Source: Rhodobacterales bacterium
GTDB taxonomy: Bacteria; Pseudomonadota; Alphaproteobacteria; Rhodobacterales; Rhodobacteraceae
DNA length: 64,000 nucleotides
Assembly: GCA_026400355.1 (NCBI GenBank)
Contig: JAPLPE010000036.1
Coordinates: 1 to 64,000 of the forward strand
Direction: 5' to 3'
Shown: positions 43,724 to 53,318 of the stretch, in pieces
Numbering within the stretch: position 1 is the stretch's first letter
How the letters are laid out: each line of letters starts with the position of its first letter
Made by a program: the position numbers and the translations under genes
Notes under the pieces: model-generated
The model's input: the letters and a program-made list of their open reading frames with translations, nothing else
What the model was told of the DNA's origin: nothing
The model's database searches: none

Positions 43724-45208
43724 TCAGAGGAAAGCCGTCTCTTCAAAGCTACGCAACTTGCGGCTGTGAATCCGTTCCAGCGGCATGTCGCGGATCCGTT
43801 CCATCGCCCGGATACCGATCATCAGGTGGCGCGAGACCTGCGTCTTGTAGAAGTCGGAGGCCATGCCGGGGAGTTTCAGTTCGCCGTGCAGCGGTTTGTC
43901 CGATACGCAGAGAAGCGTGCCGTAGGGCACCCGGAAGCGGAAACCGTTGGCCGCGATGGTGGCCGATTCCATGTCAAGAGCGATGGCGCGGGATTGCGAC
44001 AGGCGCTGCACGGGGCCGGACTGGTCGCGCAGTTCCCAGTTGCGGTTGTCGATGGTGGCGACGGTCCCGGTGCGCATGATCCGCTTGAGGTCGTAACCTT
44101 CAAGCTCGGTCACCTCGGCCACGGCGCGTTCCAGGGCGATCTGGATTTCCGCCAGCGCCGGGATGGGCACCCAGACAGGCAGGTCGGCATCAAGGACGTG
44201 GTCTTCGCGCAGGTAGGCGTGAGCGAGGACGAAATCTCCTAGCCGCTGCGAATTCCTGAGGCCCGCGCAATGGCCGACCATGAGCCAGGCATGGGGGCGC
44301 AGGACGGCGATATGGTCGGTCGCCGTCTTGGCGTTCGATGGCCCGACGCCGATGTTGACCAGCGTGATCCCTTGCCCGTTCCGTCGCTTGAGGTGATAGG
44401 TCGGCATCTGGGGCAGCTTGGCCGGGATCGGAAGCGGTTGGTCTGACCGCGTGATCACGACGTTTCCCGGCCCGACAAAGGCATTATAGCCCGAGCGCGG
44501 ATCGGCCAGCATATGGCGGGCATGCGCCTCGAACTCGTCCACATAGAACTGGTAGTTGGTAAACAGGACGTGGTTCTGGAAATGGTCGGGCTGGGTTGCC
44601 GTGTAATGTGCAAGTCGGGCCAGAGAATAGTCGATGCGCTGGGCGGTAAACGGGGCGAGCGGCATTGAGCCGTCAGGATAGGTCCAGCCGTTGCCATTGA
44701 CGATATCGTCATGCGTGGTGGACAGGTCAGGCACGTCGAAGACATCGCGCAGGGTGAAATCCATCGCACCATCCTGCGGGACGGTGACAGAGGTGTCGTT
44801 GGCCACGGCGAAATGGACGGGCATCGGGGTGTTGGATGGGCCGATGATGACCGGAACCTCGTGGTTCTGTATCAGGAGGCCGATCTGTTGTTCGAGATAA
44901 TTGCTGAAGAGCTGCGGCCTTGTGATCGTCGTTGAATAGACCCCCGGCCCCGCGACGTGCCCAAAGGACAGGCGGCTGTCGATATGGGCAAAGCTGCGTG
45001 TGGCGAGCCGGATTTCAGGATAGAAGGCCCGGATGCGGCCCGCAGGCCGTCCATTACGAATCGAGTCCGAGAACTGCTCGACCAGAAACCGGGTCGAGAT
45101 GTCATAGATCTCGCGCAACCGTTCGACCGCCTTTGCCGCATCGGTGAACTCCTCTGCCTCAGGAAGGGCCGGAGCAAGGATGTGCAGGCTGGGATCAGCG
45201 GCGTTCAT
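43724..45208 (-). CDS. amn: AMP nucleosidase
   Basis: A 494-residue enzyme that splits AMP into adenine and ribose-5-phosphate. Large N-terminal domain (residues 1-190), then a nucleoside phosphorylase-like catalytic domain with GPSNAKTATDHIAVLRPHAW, MVGHCAGLR, and ALDMESATIAANGFRFRVPYG containing the conserved Glu. It is the second gene after adenine deaminase, overlapping it by 4 bp, so both are made together and would convert AMP to hypoxanthine and ribose-5-phosphate. Confidence 0.94.
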   Translation of the reverse strand: MNAADPSLHILAPALPEAEEFTDAAKAVERLREIYDISTRFLVEQFSDSIRNGRPAGRIRAFYPEIRLATRSFAHIDSRLSFGHVAGPGVYSTTITRPQLFSNYLEQQIGLLIQNHEVPVIIGPSNTPMPVHFAVANDTSVTVPQDGAMDFTLRDVFDVPDLSTTHDDIVNGNGWTYPDGSMPLAPFTAQRIDYSLARLAHYTATQPDHFQNHVLFTNYQFYVDEFEAHARHMLADPRSGYNAFVGPGNVVITRSDQPLPIPAKLPQMPTYHLKRRNGQGITLVNIGVGPSNAKTATDHIAVLRPHAWLMVGHCAGLRNSQRLGDFVLAHAYLREDHVLDADLPVWVPIPALAEIQIALERAVAEVTELEGYDLKRIMRTGTVATIDNRNWELRDQSGPVQRLSQSRAIALDMESATIAANGFRFRVPYGTLLCVSDKPLHGELKLPGMASDFYKTQVSRHLMIGIRAMERIRDMPLERIHSRKLRSFEETAFL

Positions 45209-47007
45209 GCGTTATCCTCGAAAAGGTCGGTGATCTCGAATCGGGTCACGTCGATCAGTCCCATGTCGGAAATGCGTAACTCCGGTATGACGACCAGAGC
45301 CAGAAGCGAGTGCTGCATATAGGCATTGTTGAGCGTGCAGCCACATTCCGCCATCGCGGCGACCATGGCACTGGCCTTGGCGGCGACCTCGGCGGCAGGC
45401 CTGTCGGACATCAGGCCCGCGACGGGCAGTTCGACACAGGCGATTTCCGCGCCTGCTTTCCACACCGTGATCCCGCCGCCGATCAGGCCCAGCCGGTTCG
45501 CTGCGGCGGCCATCATTTCGCGCGAGGTGCCGACGACGATCATGTGGTGGCTGTCGTGGGCGACGGTCGAGGCGATGGCCATCTCTCCGGTATAGCCGAA
45601 GCCGCTGACAAAGCCGTTCACGACCTTGCCCGTGGCGCGGTGGCGTTCGACAAGGGCGATCTGGCAGACGCCGTTGTCGCCTTCGACCAGCCCTTCGACA
45701 ACAGGGAGTTCGGCGGTCAGCGCCTTGGTCGGGGCCTGATTTTCGATGACGCCGATCACCTTGGCTTTGACGGCATTGGCGCCCTCGGGGGCGGTAATGC
45801 CGAAATCGGCGGCGCTGAGCACCTTGCCCAGACGGACGGTCTGGCGCACGTCGGCGGGCCAGTCGTAATGCGGGCAGGTGACGGTGATCTTACCTTCAAG
45901 GGCCACGGTCTGGCCCCGGGCGATGACGCGCTCGATGGGCAGGGTCGTCAGGTCCGACGTCAGGATCAGGTCGGCGCGGCGGCCGGGGGCGATGGAGCCA
46001 AGCTCGCGTTCCAGCCCGAAATGGGTGGCGGTGTTGATCGTGGCCATCTGGAGCGCGATCAGCGGGTCGCAGCCGCAGGCAATGGCATGGCGGACGACGC
46101 GGTCCATATGGCCCTCGTTCACCAGCGTGCCGGAATGGACGTCATCCGTGCAGAGGATGAAGTTGCGCGGATCGAGGCCCTTTTCCGTGATCGCGGTGAT
46201 CTGAATTTCAATGTCAAACCAAGCGGACCCCAGCCGCAGCATGGACCGCATCCCCTGCCGCGCACGGGCAATGGCGTCAGCCTCGGCGGTGCCTTCGTGG
46301 TCGTCCGACGGGCCGCCTGCGACATAGGCGTGAAACGGAATGCCCCGGTCAGGCGACGCATAATGCCCGCCGACCGTCTTGCCCGCGCGCATGGTCGCGG
46401 CGATTTCGGCCAGCATCTGTGGCGATCCGTTGATGACGCCGGGATAGTTCATCATCTCGCCCAGACCAATGATGCCGGGCCATGTCATCGCCTCGGCCAC
46501 GTCTTGTTCGTCGATTTCATACCCGGTGGTTTCCAAACCGGGCGCAGAGGGCGCACAGGCAGGCATCTGGGTAAAGATGTTGACGGGCTGCAAGAGCGCC
46601 TCGTCATGCATCATCCTCACACCGCGCAGGCCAAGGACATTGGCGATCTCGTGCGGATCCGTGAACATGGACGTCGTGCCATGTGGAATCACGGCGGCGG
46701 CGAATTCGGCGGGGGTAAGCATGCCGGATTCGATATGCATGTGCCCGTCGCACAGGCCGGGGATGAGGTAGCGGCCAGCAGCGTCGATGATCTGGGTCTC
46801 GGGCCCGATGCAGTGGCTGGCGTCAGGGCCGACATAGGCGAACCGTCCGGCGGCGATGGCGACCTGCCAGCCATCAAGGATTTCGCGCGACTGGACGTTC
46901 ACAAGGCGACCGCCCTGGATCACAAGATCGGCCGGGGCGCGGCCTGCGGCCACAGAGACAAGGCGGGGGGCGCTGTCGGCCCAGGAGGGAAAGGGGATAT
47001 GTTCCAT
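45205..47007 (-). CDS. ade: Adenine deaminase
   Basis: A 600-residue amidohydrolase that converts adenine to hypoxanthine and ammonia. Metal-site motifs include GHMHIESGMLTPAEFAAAV, FTDPHEIANV, DGHMHIES-like N-terminal region, CTDDVHSGTLVNEGH and GSIAPGRRADL. The C-terminal domain with SFGYTGEMAIASTVAHDSHH is typical of the Ade group. Directly upstream of amn, with a 4-bp overlap. A 579-codon frame on the opposite strand is a GC-driven shadow. Confidence 0.95.
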   Translation of the reverse strand: MEHIPFPSWADSAPRLVSVAAGRAPADLVIQGGRLVNVQSREILDGWQVAIAAGRFAYVGPDASHCIGPETQIIDAAGRYLIPGLCDGHMHIESGMLTPAEFAAAVIPHGTTSMFTDPHEIANVLGLRGVRMMHDEALLQPVNIFTQMPACAPSAPGLETTGYEIDEQDVAEAMTWPGIIGLGEMMNYPGVINGSPQMLAEIAATMRAGKTVGGHYASPDRGIPFHAYVAGGPSDDHEGTAEADAIARARQGMRSMLRLGSAWFDIEIQITAITEKGLDPRNFILCTDDVHSGTLVNEGHMDRVVRHAIACGCDPLIALQMATINTATHFGLERELGSIAPGRRADLILTSDLTTLPIERVIARGQTVALEGKITVTCPHYDWPADVRQTVRLGKVLSAADFGITAPEGANAVKAKVIGVIENQAPTKALTAELPVVEGLVEGDNGVCQIALVERHRATGKVVNGFVSGFGYTGEMAIASTVAHDSHHMIVVGTSREMMAAAANRLGLIGGGITVWKAGAEIACVELPVAGLMSDRPAAEVAAKASAMVAAMAECGCTLNNAYMQHSLLALVVIPELRISDMGLIDVTRFEITDLFEDNA

Positions 47008-47125
47008 GCGCCATTTGTTCCAAACCGGGGCCTCAGCGCAACCCCCTAGGCGGCAGGGGTCTGTTTCAGGCGTGACTTGGGGTGTCTTGCGGCTTTAGGG
47101 TGCCTCAAGAGACGGGAGGATCGTC

Positions 47126-47893
47126 ATGGACGGACAGACGCAGACACAGGCACTGCGGCCCAACATGGACCACTGGGAAGGGCGGCGCGACATGGCAGCC
47201 GCCTTTCGCTGGACGGCGCGGATGGGGATGCATGAAAGTGTGGCCAACCATTTTTCGCTCTCGGTGAGCGAGGACGGGCGGCGGTTCCTGATCAACCCGA
47301 ACATGCGGCATTTCCAGCGGATCAGGGCGTCGGACCTGATCCTTGTCGATGCGGATGATCCCACCACGCTCGACCGGCCCGACGCGCCCGATCCAACGGC
47401 CTGGGGCCTTCACGGAGCGATCCACCGGCACCTGCCCGATGCCCGCTGTGCGATGCATGTCCATTCTATCCATGCAACGGTGCTGGCGTCGTTGGCGGAT
47501 TCGCGGTTGCCGGCGATCGATCAGAATACAGCGATGTTCTTTGACAGGGTGGCGATCGACGAACATTACGGCGGGATGGCCTTTGAGGAGGAGGCCGGAC
47601 GCTGTGTCGGGCTTCTGTCCGATCCCAAGGTTGGGACGCTGATCATGGGCAATCACGGCGTGCTCATCGTGGGGGCGACGGTCGCAGAGACGTTCAACCG
47701 GCTCTATTACTTCGAACGCGCGGCCGAGACCTATGTCCGCGCCCTGCAGACCGGGCAGGAATTGCGGGTCCTGCCGGATGCCGTGGCCGAGAAGGTCGCG
47801 CGGGAATGGGAGGCCTATCCGATGTTCGCCGAGGCGCATCTGGCCGAGTTGCGGGCGATCCTGGAGGCGGAAGGGTCGGACTACGCGGGGTGA
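47126..47893 (+). CDS. Class II aldolase/adducin family protein
   Basis: A 255-residue protein of the FucA/AraD/adducin superfamily. The metal-binding His residues are in CAMHVHSIHATVLAS and HYGGMAFEEE, and GNHGVLIVGATVAETFNRLY is the C-terminal signature. Homologues include L-fuculose-phosphate aldolase and others of unclear function; specificity is undecided. It is divergent from ade with a 118-bp gap. Confidence 0.88.
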   Translation: MDGQTQTQALRPNMDHWEGRRDMAAAFRWTARMGMHESVANHFSLSVSEDGRRFLINPNMRHFQRIRASDLILVDADDPTTLDRPDAPDPTAWGLHGAIHRHLPDARCAMHVHSIHATVLASLADSRLPAIDQNTAMFFDRVAIDEHYGGMAFEEEAGRCVGLLSDPKVGTLIMGNHGVLIVGATVAETFNRLYYFERAAETYVRALQTGQELRVLPDAVAEKVAREWEAYPMFAEAHLAELRAILEAEGSDYAG

Positions 47894-47928
47894 TCCTGTG
47901 CCAAACCGCGCCAGGGCAAAGGATTGAA

Positions 47929-47954
47929 GTAAGGCGGGGTTAACCCCGCCTTAC
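47929..47954. terminator. Palindromic bidirectional terminator between aldolase and dxs
   Basis: A 26-bp perfect palindrome (arms gtaaggcggggtt/aaccccgccttac) separates two convergent genes, followed on one side by an A/T run (gaaaaa). A good bidirectional terminator candidate. Confidence 0.65.
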
Positions 47955-47969
47955 GAAAAACGGACGCGG

Positions 47970-49895
47970 TCACGCTCTCTTGCCCACCACGGCCACGCCG
48001 AGCACCCCCAGCACTTTCGCTTCGATGTCCGCCGCGTTCAGCCCGGCCGTGCGGTACATGTCGGCGGGGGTCGATTGGTCGATGAAGGTATCAGGCAGGA
48101 CCATGGAGCGGAACTTGTAGCCGGTGTCGAAGACGGCCTCTTCGGCCAGAAACTGCGCGACCTGAGAGCCGAAGCCCCCGACTGCGCCTTCCTCGATGGT
48201 GATCAGCGCCTCATGTGTGCGGGCGAGGCGGAGGATCAGGGTGGTGTCGAGCGGTTTGGCAAACCGGGCGTCAGCCACGGTGGGGCGGATGCCGCGCGCT
48301 TCGAGCGCTTCGGCGGCTTTCATCACTTCGGACAGGCGGGTGCCGAAGGACAGGATCGCCACGCGCGACCCGTCCTGGATCATGCGGCCTTTGCCGATTT
48401 CGAGCGGTTCGGGATCGCGGGGTATTTCGACGCCGACACCTTCGCCACGGGGGAAGCGGAAAGCGATGGGGCCGTCATCGTACGCTGCGGCGGTGGCGAC
48501 CATGCGGACAAGTTCCGCCTCGTCCGCTGCGGCCATGACGACAAAGCCGGGTAGGTTGGCAAGGAAGGCCACATCAAAGGCCCCGGCGTGGGTCGCACCG
48601 TCAGCCCCGACGAGGCCCGCGCGGTCGATGGCAAATCGGACGGGCAGGCGCTGGATCGCCACGTCGTGGACGACCTGATCATAGCCGCGCTGCAGGAACG
48701 TCGAATAGATCGCGCAGAAGGGGCGCAACCCCCCGGCGGCAAGGCCCGCCGCAAAGGTGACGGCGTGCTGTTCCGCAATGCCCACGTCGAAGCAGCGATA
48801 ACTGTAACGCTCCATGAACTTTGACAGGCCGGTTCCGTCAGGCATGGCGGCGGTTACGGCGACGACGCGCGGGTCTTTCGCGGCATGGGACAGAAGCGCC
48901 TCGGCAAACACGTTTGTATAGGACGGCGCGTTCGAGACGGTCTTGGCCTGTTCGCCGGTCAGGACGTCGAACTTGCCCGTCGCATGCCCCTTGTCGCGGG
49001 CGTTTTCGGCGGGGGCATAGCCCTTGCCCTTCTTCGTGATGACATGGATCAGGATCGGCCCGGTCGCCCGCACCTTGACGGTGCGCAGGACGCCCAGAAG
49101 CTGGTCCATGTCATGCCCGTCGATGGGGCCGAGGTAGGAAAAGCCCAGCTCCTCAAACAACGTCCCGCCGACGGTCATGTGCTTGAGCATGTCCTTGGCG
49201 CGCTTGGCCCCTTCGCGGAACGGTTCGGGGAGAAGCGAGACAGCCCCCTTGGCCGCCGCCTTCAACTCCTGAAACGGATCGCCCGCGTAAAGCCGCGAGA
49301 GGTAGGAAGACATGGCCCCCACAGGCGGGGCAATGCTCATCTCATTGTCGTTCAGGATGACGATCAGGCTCTTTTTCAGGTGGCCCGCGTTGTTCAGCGC
49401 CTCATAGGCCATGCCCGCGCTCATCGAGCCGTCGCCGATGACGGCGATGCAGTCACCGATGCCGTGTTCGGGCGCACCGCCCAGATCGCGCGCGACGGCA
49501 AAGCCCAGTGCGGCGCTGATCGAGGTCGAGCTATGTGCTGCCCCGAACGGGTCATAGGGGCTTTCCGACCGTTTGGTGAACCCTGACAGCCCGTCCTTAA
49601 TCCGCAGGGTGCGAATACGGTCGCGGCGGCCGGTCAGGATCTTGTGCGGGTAACACTGGTGGCCCACGTCCCAGATGATCTTGTCCCGTGGGGTGTTGAA
49701 CACGGCGTGAAGTGCCACGGTCAGTTCCACGACTCCCAGACCCGCGCCAAGGTGGCCCCCGGTCACCGACACGACAGAGATCGTCTCGGCCCGTACCTCA
49801 TCCGCCAGACGGACAAGTTCGCTGTCTGACAGGCCCTTGAGATCGGCGGGAAGGATTACCCGGTCAAGGAGGGGCGTCAGGGGTCTCTCGGTCAT
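47970..49895 (-). CDS. dxs: 1-deoxy-D-xylulose-5-phosphate synthase
   Basis: A 641-residue thiamine-diphosphate enzyme, normal length, making DXP from pyruvate and glyceraldehyde-3-phosphate, the entry step of the MEP isoprenoid path. The TPP-binding motif is [20 protein letters not shown] with NDNEMSI, and the N-terminal [13 protein letters not shown]. It is last in the operon with ispA and xseB upstream. As dxs needs TPP, it relies on cofactor import or synthesis such as the thiBPQ system at 35.6-38.8 kb. Confidence 0.97.
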   Translation of the reverse strand: MTERPLTPLLDRVILPADLKGLSDSELVRLADEVRAETISVVSVTGGHLGAGLGVVELTVALHAVFNTPRDKIIWDVGHQCYPHKILTGRRDRIRTLRIKDGLSGFTKRSESPYDPFGAAHSSTSISAALGFAVARDLGGAPEHGIGDCIAVIGDGSMSAGMAYEALNNAGHLKKSLIVILNDNEMSIAPPVGAMSSYLSRLYAGDPFQELKAAAKGAVSLLPEPFREGAKRAKDMLKHMTVGGTLFEELGFSYLGPIDGHDMDQLLGVLRTVKVRATGPILIHVITKKGKGYAPAENARDKGHATGKFDVLTGEQAKTVSNAPSYTNVFAEALLSHAAKDPRVVAVTAAMPDGTGLSKFMERYSYRCFDVGIAEQHAVTFAAGLAAGGLRPFCAIYSTFLQRGYDQVVHDVAIQRLPVRFAIDRAGLVGADGATHAGAFDVAFLANLPGFVVMAAADEAELVRMVATAAAYDDGPIAFRFPRGEGVGVEIPRDPEPLEIGKGRMIQDGSRVAILSFGTRLSEVMKAAEALEARGIRPTVADARFAKPLDTTLILRLARTHEALITIEEGAVGGFGSQVAQFLAEEAVFDTGYKFRSMVLPDTFIDQSTPADMYRTAGLNAADIEAKVLGVLGVAVVGKRA

Positions 49896-49910
49896 AGGGC
49901 GTGGCCTTGC

Positions 49911-50807
49911 CTAGTTCCGGCGTGCGATAACAAAGCGGGCGGCTGCACGCAACGTTTCCGCCTCCTCGCCGTAGGGAGATAGGGCATCGCAGGCCTGTTC
50001 CACGAGGGTGGCGGCGCGGCGTTTCGCCTCGGCCATACCAAGGAGCGAGACGAAGGTGGCCTTGCCCGCACCGGCATCCTTGCCTACGGCCTTGCCCATG
50101 GTGACGGTGTCGCCTTCGACGTCCAGAATGTCATCCGCGATCTGAAAGGCGAGACCCAGCGAATCGCCGTAGCGCTGGAACGGCCCGGTGTCGGCCCCGA
50201 CGATCCTTGCGCCCGCCATTGCGGACCAGTTGATCAGCGCGCCGGTCTTGCCCCGTTGCAGCGCGATGATCTGGTCGAGCGTCAGGGGCGTGGCGGCAGT
50301 TTCGGCGGCAATGTCGCTGGCCTGACCGCCGACCATGCCCAGCACACCGGCAGCCTGCGCGAGGGACGAGATCAGCGCCACCCGGGCCTCAGCCCCTGCC
50401 CCGGTGCGGGCGGTGAGTTCAAAGGCAAGTGTCTGGAGCGCGTCACCGGCCAGTACCGCCGTGGCCTCGTCCCATTTGCGGTGAACGGTGGGCTGGCCCC
50501 GGCGCAGGTCGTCGTCATCCATGCAGGGCAAGTCATCATGGACAAGGCTGTAGGCATGCAGGCATTCGATCCCCGCCGCCGCCGGGCCGGCATGGGGCGC
50601 CGCGATGCCGTGGATGCGGGCGGATTCCAGCACAAGAAACCCGCGCAGCCCCTTGCCTCCCGCCACGGCATAGCGCATCGCAGCCGCCAGATCGCCCGCG
50701 ATGTCGGACAGGGCGAGTTCCACCTGTGCCGCGACATGGCCGCGCGCCTCGGCCATCGCCGCATCCAGTTCCTGACGCGGCGGACGAACCGGTTCCGGGC
50801 CTGCCAT
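49911..50807 (-). CDS. ispA: Farnesyl/geranyl diphosphate synthase
   Basis: A 298-residue polyprenyl synthase. The first aspartate-rich motif is DDLPCMDDDDLR and the second DDILDVEGD. It condenses IPP with DMAPP and GPP. It starts at 50807 in a 1-base overlap with xseB and sits 15 bp upstream of dxs, in the order xseB-ispA-dxs that is common in proteobacteria. Confidence 0.95.
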   Translation of the reverse strand: MAGPEPVRPPRQELDAAMAEARGHVAAQVELALSDIAGDLAAAMRYAVAGGKGLRGFLVLESARIHGIAAPHAGPAAAGIECLHAYSLVHDDLPCMDDDDLRRGQPTVHRKWDEATAVLAGDALQTLAFELTARTGAGAEARVALISSLAQAAGVLGMVGGQASDIAAETAATPLTLDQIIALQRGKTGALINWSAMAGARIVGADTGPFQRYGDSLGLAFQIADDILDVEGDTVTMGKAVGKDAGAGKATFVSLLGMAEAKRRAATLVEQACDALSPYGEEAETLRAAARFVIARRN

Positions 50808-51049
50808 CAGCCTGCGTCCAGCGGTGTCAGCCCCACCGGCTGCCCGCCTTCGCCAAGGGTGATCTTGGCGACCTTCTCCTCGGCCTCGGCCAGTTTCTTT
50901 TCGCAGCGCGCCTTTAGCGCGGCCCCGCGTTCGTAAAGCGTGATCGACTCTTCCAGCGCCACATCCCCGCGCTCCAGACGGCCCACGACCGCCTCAAGTT
51001 CGCGCAGCGCCTCTTCGAATGTCATCTCGCCGACCGGCTTGTCCATCAT
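50807..51049 (-). CDS. xseB: Exodeoxyribonuclease VII small subunit
   Basis: An 80-residue protein of the XseB family (MTFEEALRELEAVVGRLERG, then LEESITLYERGAALKARCEKKL), a helical partner of XseA in single-strand DNA degradation. It overlaps ispA and the deacetylase gene at ATGA-type junctions, as usual for the cluster. The large subunit is not in this window. Confidence 0.93.
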   Translation of the reverse strand: MMDKPVGEMTFEEALRELEAVVGRLERGDVALEESITLYERGAALKARCEKKLAEAEEKVAKITLGEGGQPVGLTPLDAG

Positions 51050-51969
51050 CCCCGTTCCCTCAACATGCCCACATGGGCCGCCACCGAAGCGCCCAGCGCC
51101 TCGAGATCATAGCCGCCTTCAAGGGCGGAAACCACGCGACCCTGACACAGTTCATCCGCCAGATCGCAAAGCCGCCCGGTGATCCAGGCGTAATCATCCG
51201 CCTCTAGATTGATATTGGCCAGCGGATCGGCGCGATGGGCGTCAAAACCTGCAGAGATAAAGATCATTTCGGGCTTGAACGCAGCGACGCGGGGCAAAAC
51301 CTCGGCCTCGGCGATGCGGCGAAATGCGGCAGACCCGGTCCCGGCGCGCAGGGGGATGTTGACCACGTTGTCGGCCACCCCGGTTTCAGACCGCATGCCG
51401 GTGCCAGGGTAAAGCGGCGACTGGTGGGACGAGATGAAAAGGATACGGGGGTCATCCTCGACCAGATTCTGGGTGCCGTTACCGTGGTGGACGTCGAAAT
51501 CGACGATGGCCACGCGGGACAGGCCGTGGTGATCGAGCGCGTATTTGGCCCCCGCCGCGACGTTGCCCAGAAAGCAGAACCCCATCGCCGTTTCGCGTTC
51601 GGCATGGTGGCCGGGCGGGCGCACGGCGGCAAAGGCATTCGTGGCCTCGCCCGCAATGACCATGTCCACCGCCTTGGTCACTGCACCCGCCGCCCGCCAG
51701 ATGGCTGACAGCGACCCCGCTGACAAATGCGTATCGGGGTCAACCGAACGCCAGCCCTGCACGGGCGCGGCCCGACGCAGAGCGTCAAGATAAGCCTTGG
51801 GATGCACCCGCAGCACGTCATCCTCGGCCACCATCGGGGCCTTTACCCGCAGCAGGTCCATCCCTTCCAGCGCGCCCAGAACGGCATCCAGACGTGCCAC
51901 CTGTTCCGGGTGGCCTGGGGGCGTCACATGATCGAAAAAATCCGGATGGGTGATCAAAGCAGTTGTCAT
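51046..51969 (-). CDS. Histone deacetylase family amidohydrolase
   Basis: A 307-residue zinc hydrolase of the class II HDAC/acetylpolyamine family. The long frame starts at 52107, but ATG 51969 (MTTALITHPDFFDHVTPPGHPE) is the natural start, as the upstream part overlaps the secreted gene on the other strand. The active site is visible: RPPGHHAERETAMGFCFLGN, IVDFDVHHGNGTQ and SAGFDAHRADPLANI supply the Asp-His-Asp zinc ligands. Its substrate is unknown, possibly polyamines or acetylated proteins. It heads the xseB-ispA-dxs operon. Confidence 0.92.
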   Translation of the reverse strand: MTTALITHPDFFDHVTPPGHPEQVARLDAVLGALEGMDLLRVKAPMVAEDDVLRVHPKAYLDALRRAAPVQGWRSVDPDTHLSAGSLSAIWRAAGAVTKAVDMVIAGEATNAFAAVRPPGHHAERETAMGFCFLGNVAAGAKYALDHHGLSRVAIVDFDVHHGNGTQNLVEDDPRILFISSHQSPLYPGTGMRSETGVADNVVNIPLRAGTGSAAFRRIAEAEVLPRVAAFKPEMIFISAGFDAHRADPLANINLEADDYAWITGRLCDLADELCQGRVVSALEGGYDLEALGASVAAHVGMLRERG

Positions 51970-52019
51970 ACCGGCAAGGAACAGAAATCCTTGTGCCGAT
52001 ACAAGCGAAAGGTGGTCCC

Positions 52020-52571
52020 ATGCGCGCCCTTGCCGTCCTGTCCCTGTTTGCCCTTCCCGTCCTTTCCGCCCCGGTTGCCGCGCAGTCTGTGTTGGGGGTA
52101 GTTTCATCCGACCTGGACAAATCCGGCGGGGCCGAGACGTTTACCCTGCTGGACAACGGGCAGGGGTTGGCGGATTTCCAGATCGACGATACGGCGCTGG
52201 GCACACAGTTTGGGGCCGATGTGGCCTGGGTGGGCGGGCCGGGACAGATCCCCTGGCTGGAACTGGCGCCCAACGGCTCGGTGCAGATCATCTCGGGCAA
52301 TGACGCCATCGGACGCGACCGCTGGAACCTGACGCTGACGATTGCCTATCGGGACGGAGAGTACCGGGTCGCAGGCTACACCTACATCTACCGGGATACA
52401 CTTGATCTGGCGAACAACCTTGTCTGCGATGTGAACCTGCTGTCGGGCAAGGGGGAAGTCTCCTTCGACGGCGGCCCGAAGCAGACCTTCAAGACGGATG
52501 AGTTCGCCACGCCGATCACGTCATGGTCGCAGTCGAGCTTTGGCCCGAACGAGAATTGTTTCCCGAGATGA
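52020..52571 (+). CDS. Secreted protein of unknown function
   Basis: A 183-residue protein with a Sec signal (MRALAVLSLFALPVLSAP, cleavage near AAQS). The mature part has acidic and small residues and one Cys pair (Cys in NLVCDVN and NENCFPR, possibly disulfide-linked). I recognise no domain. The longer frame to 51963 overlaps the divergent deacetylase gene. It is convergent with petR downstream. Confidence 0.75.
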   Translation: MRALAVLSLFALPVLSAPVAAQSVLGVVSSDLDKSGGAETFTLLDNGQGLADFQIDDTALGTQFGADVAWVGGPGQIPWLELAPNGSVQIISGNDAIGRDRWNLTLTIAYRDGEYRVAGYTYIYRDTLDLANNLVCDVNLLSGKGEVSFDGGPKQTFKTDEFATPITSWSQSSFGPNENCFPR

Positions 52572-52619
52572 ACGGCCACCCAAAGCGCCCACGGAGCCGC
52601 CCGCTTGGATGACGCCGTA

Positions 52620-53315
52620 TCAGTCAGGCGCGAGCATGTAGCCTGACCCGCGTACGGTCTGGAGATAACGCGGCTGGCGCGGGTCGGCTTCGACCTTACG
52701 GCGCAGACGTGTGATCTGCACGTCCACGGCACGTTCCTGCGCCTGCCCGCCGCCGCGCCCGAGTTCCTCGACGAGAAATGTCCGCGTGACAGCCTCGCCC
52801 GGGCGGGCCGAGAAGATGCGCATCAGCTGGCTTTCGGTCGCGGTCAGGCGCAGCTGTTTGTTGCCCTGCCACATCTCGCCACGTTCGATGTCATAGCGTA
52901 CGGGCCCCAGCATCAGCACCTTGGGCAGAACGACTGCAGGTTCCGCCATCGGCACGCGGCGCAGGATAGCGTTGATCCGCAGGAGAAGCTCCTTGGGCTC
53001 GAACGGTTTGGCCAGATAATCATCCGCCCCCGCCTCGAGCCCCGCGATCCGGTCTCCCGTCTCGGCCTTGGCGGTCAGCAGCAGCACCGGCGTCGCCGAC
53101 TTCCGCCGCAACTCGCGGCAGAGTGTCACGCCGTCTTCGCCGGGCATCATCACGTCCAAGACGATCATGTCAAAGTCGAGCCCGGCAATGATGCGCCGCG
53201 CATGTGCGGCATCGCGGGCGGTGGTAACAAGGAAACCGCCGCGGATTAGAAACTTCTGCAGCAGCCCCCGGATGCGTTCGTCGTCATCGACGATAAGAAG
53301 ATGTGCTGCTTCCAT
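52620..53315 (-). CDS. petR: OmpR-type response regulator, PetR-like
   Basis: A 231-residue response regulator with receiver domain (DDDERIRGLL, phospho-acceptor Asp in IVLDVMMPGEDG, Thr/Lys in LLLTAKAET and LAKPF) and a winged-helix C-domain (LRLTATESQLMRIFSARPGE). It follows a MarR-type gene by 3 bp, as petP-petR do in Rhodobacter capsulatus, where PetR was reported as needed for growth on the bc1 complex. No histidine kinase is linked. The symbol is by similarity and context, not proven. Confidence 0.8.
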   Translation of the reverse strand: MEAAHLLIVDDDERIRGLLQKFLIRGGFLVTTARDAAHARRIIAGLDFDMIVLDVMMPGEDGVTLCRELRRKSATPVLLLTAKAETGDRIAGLEAGADDYLAKPFEPKELLLRINAILRRVPMAEPAVVLPKVLMLGPVRYDIERGEMWQGNKQLRLTATESQLMRIFSARPGEAVTRTFLVEELGRGGGQAQERAVDVQITRLRRKVEADPRQPRYLQTVRGSGYMLAPD

Positions 53316-53318
53316 CGT

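Noticed and set aside
45310-47049. 579-codon frame opposite adenine deaminase
   Set aside because: It is a GC-driven mirror of a clearly conserved gene, with no recognisable domain and a very His/Gly-rich composition.
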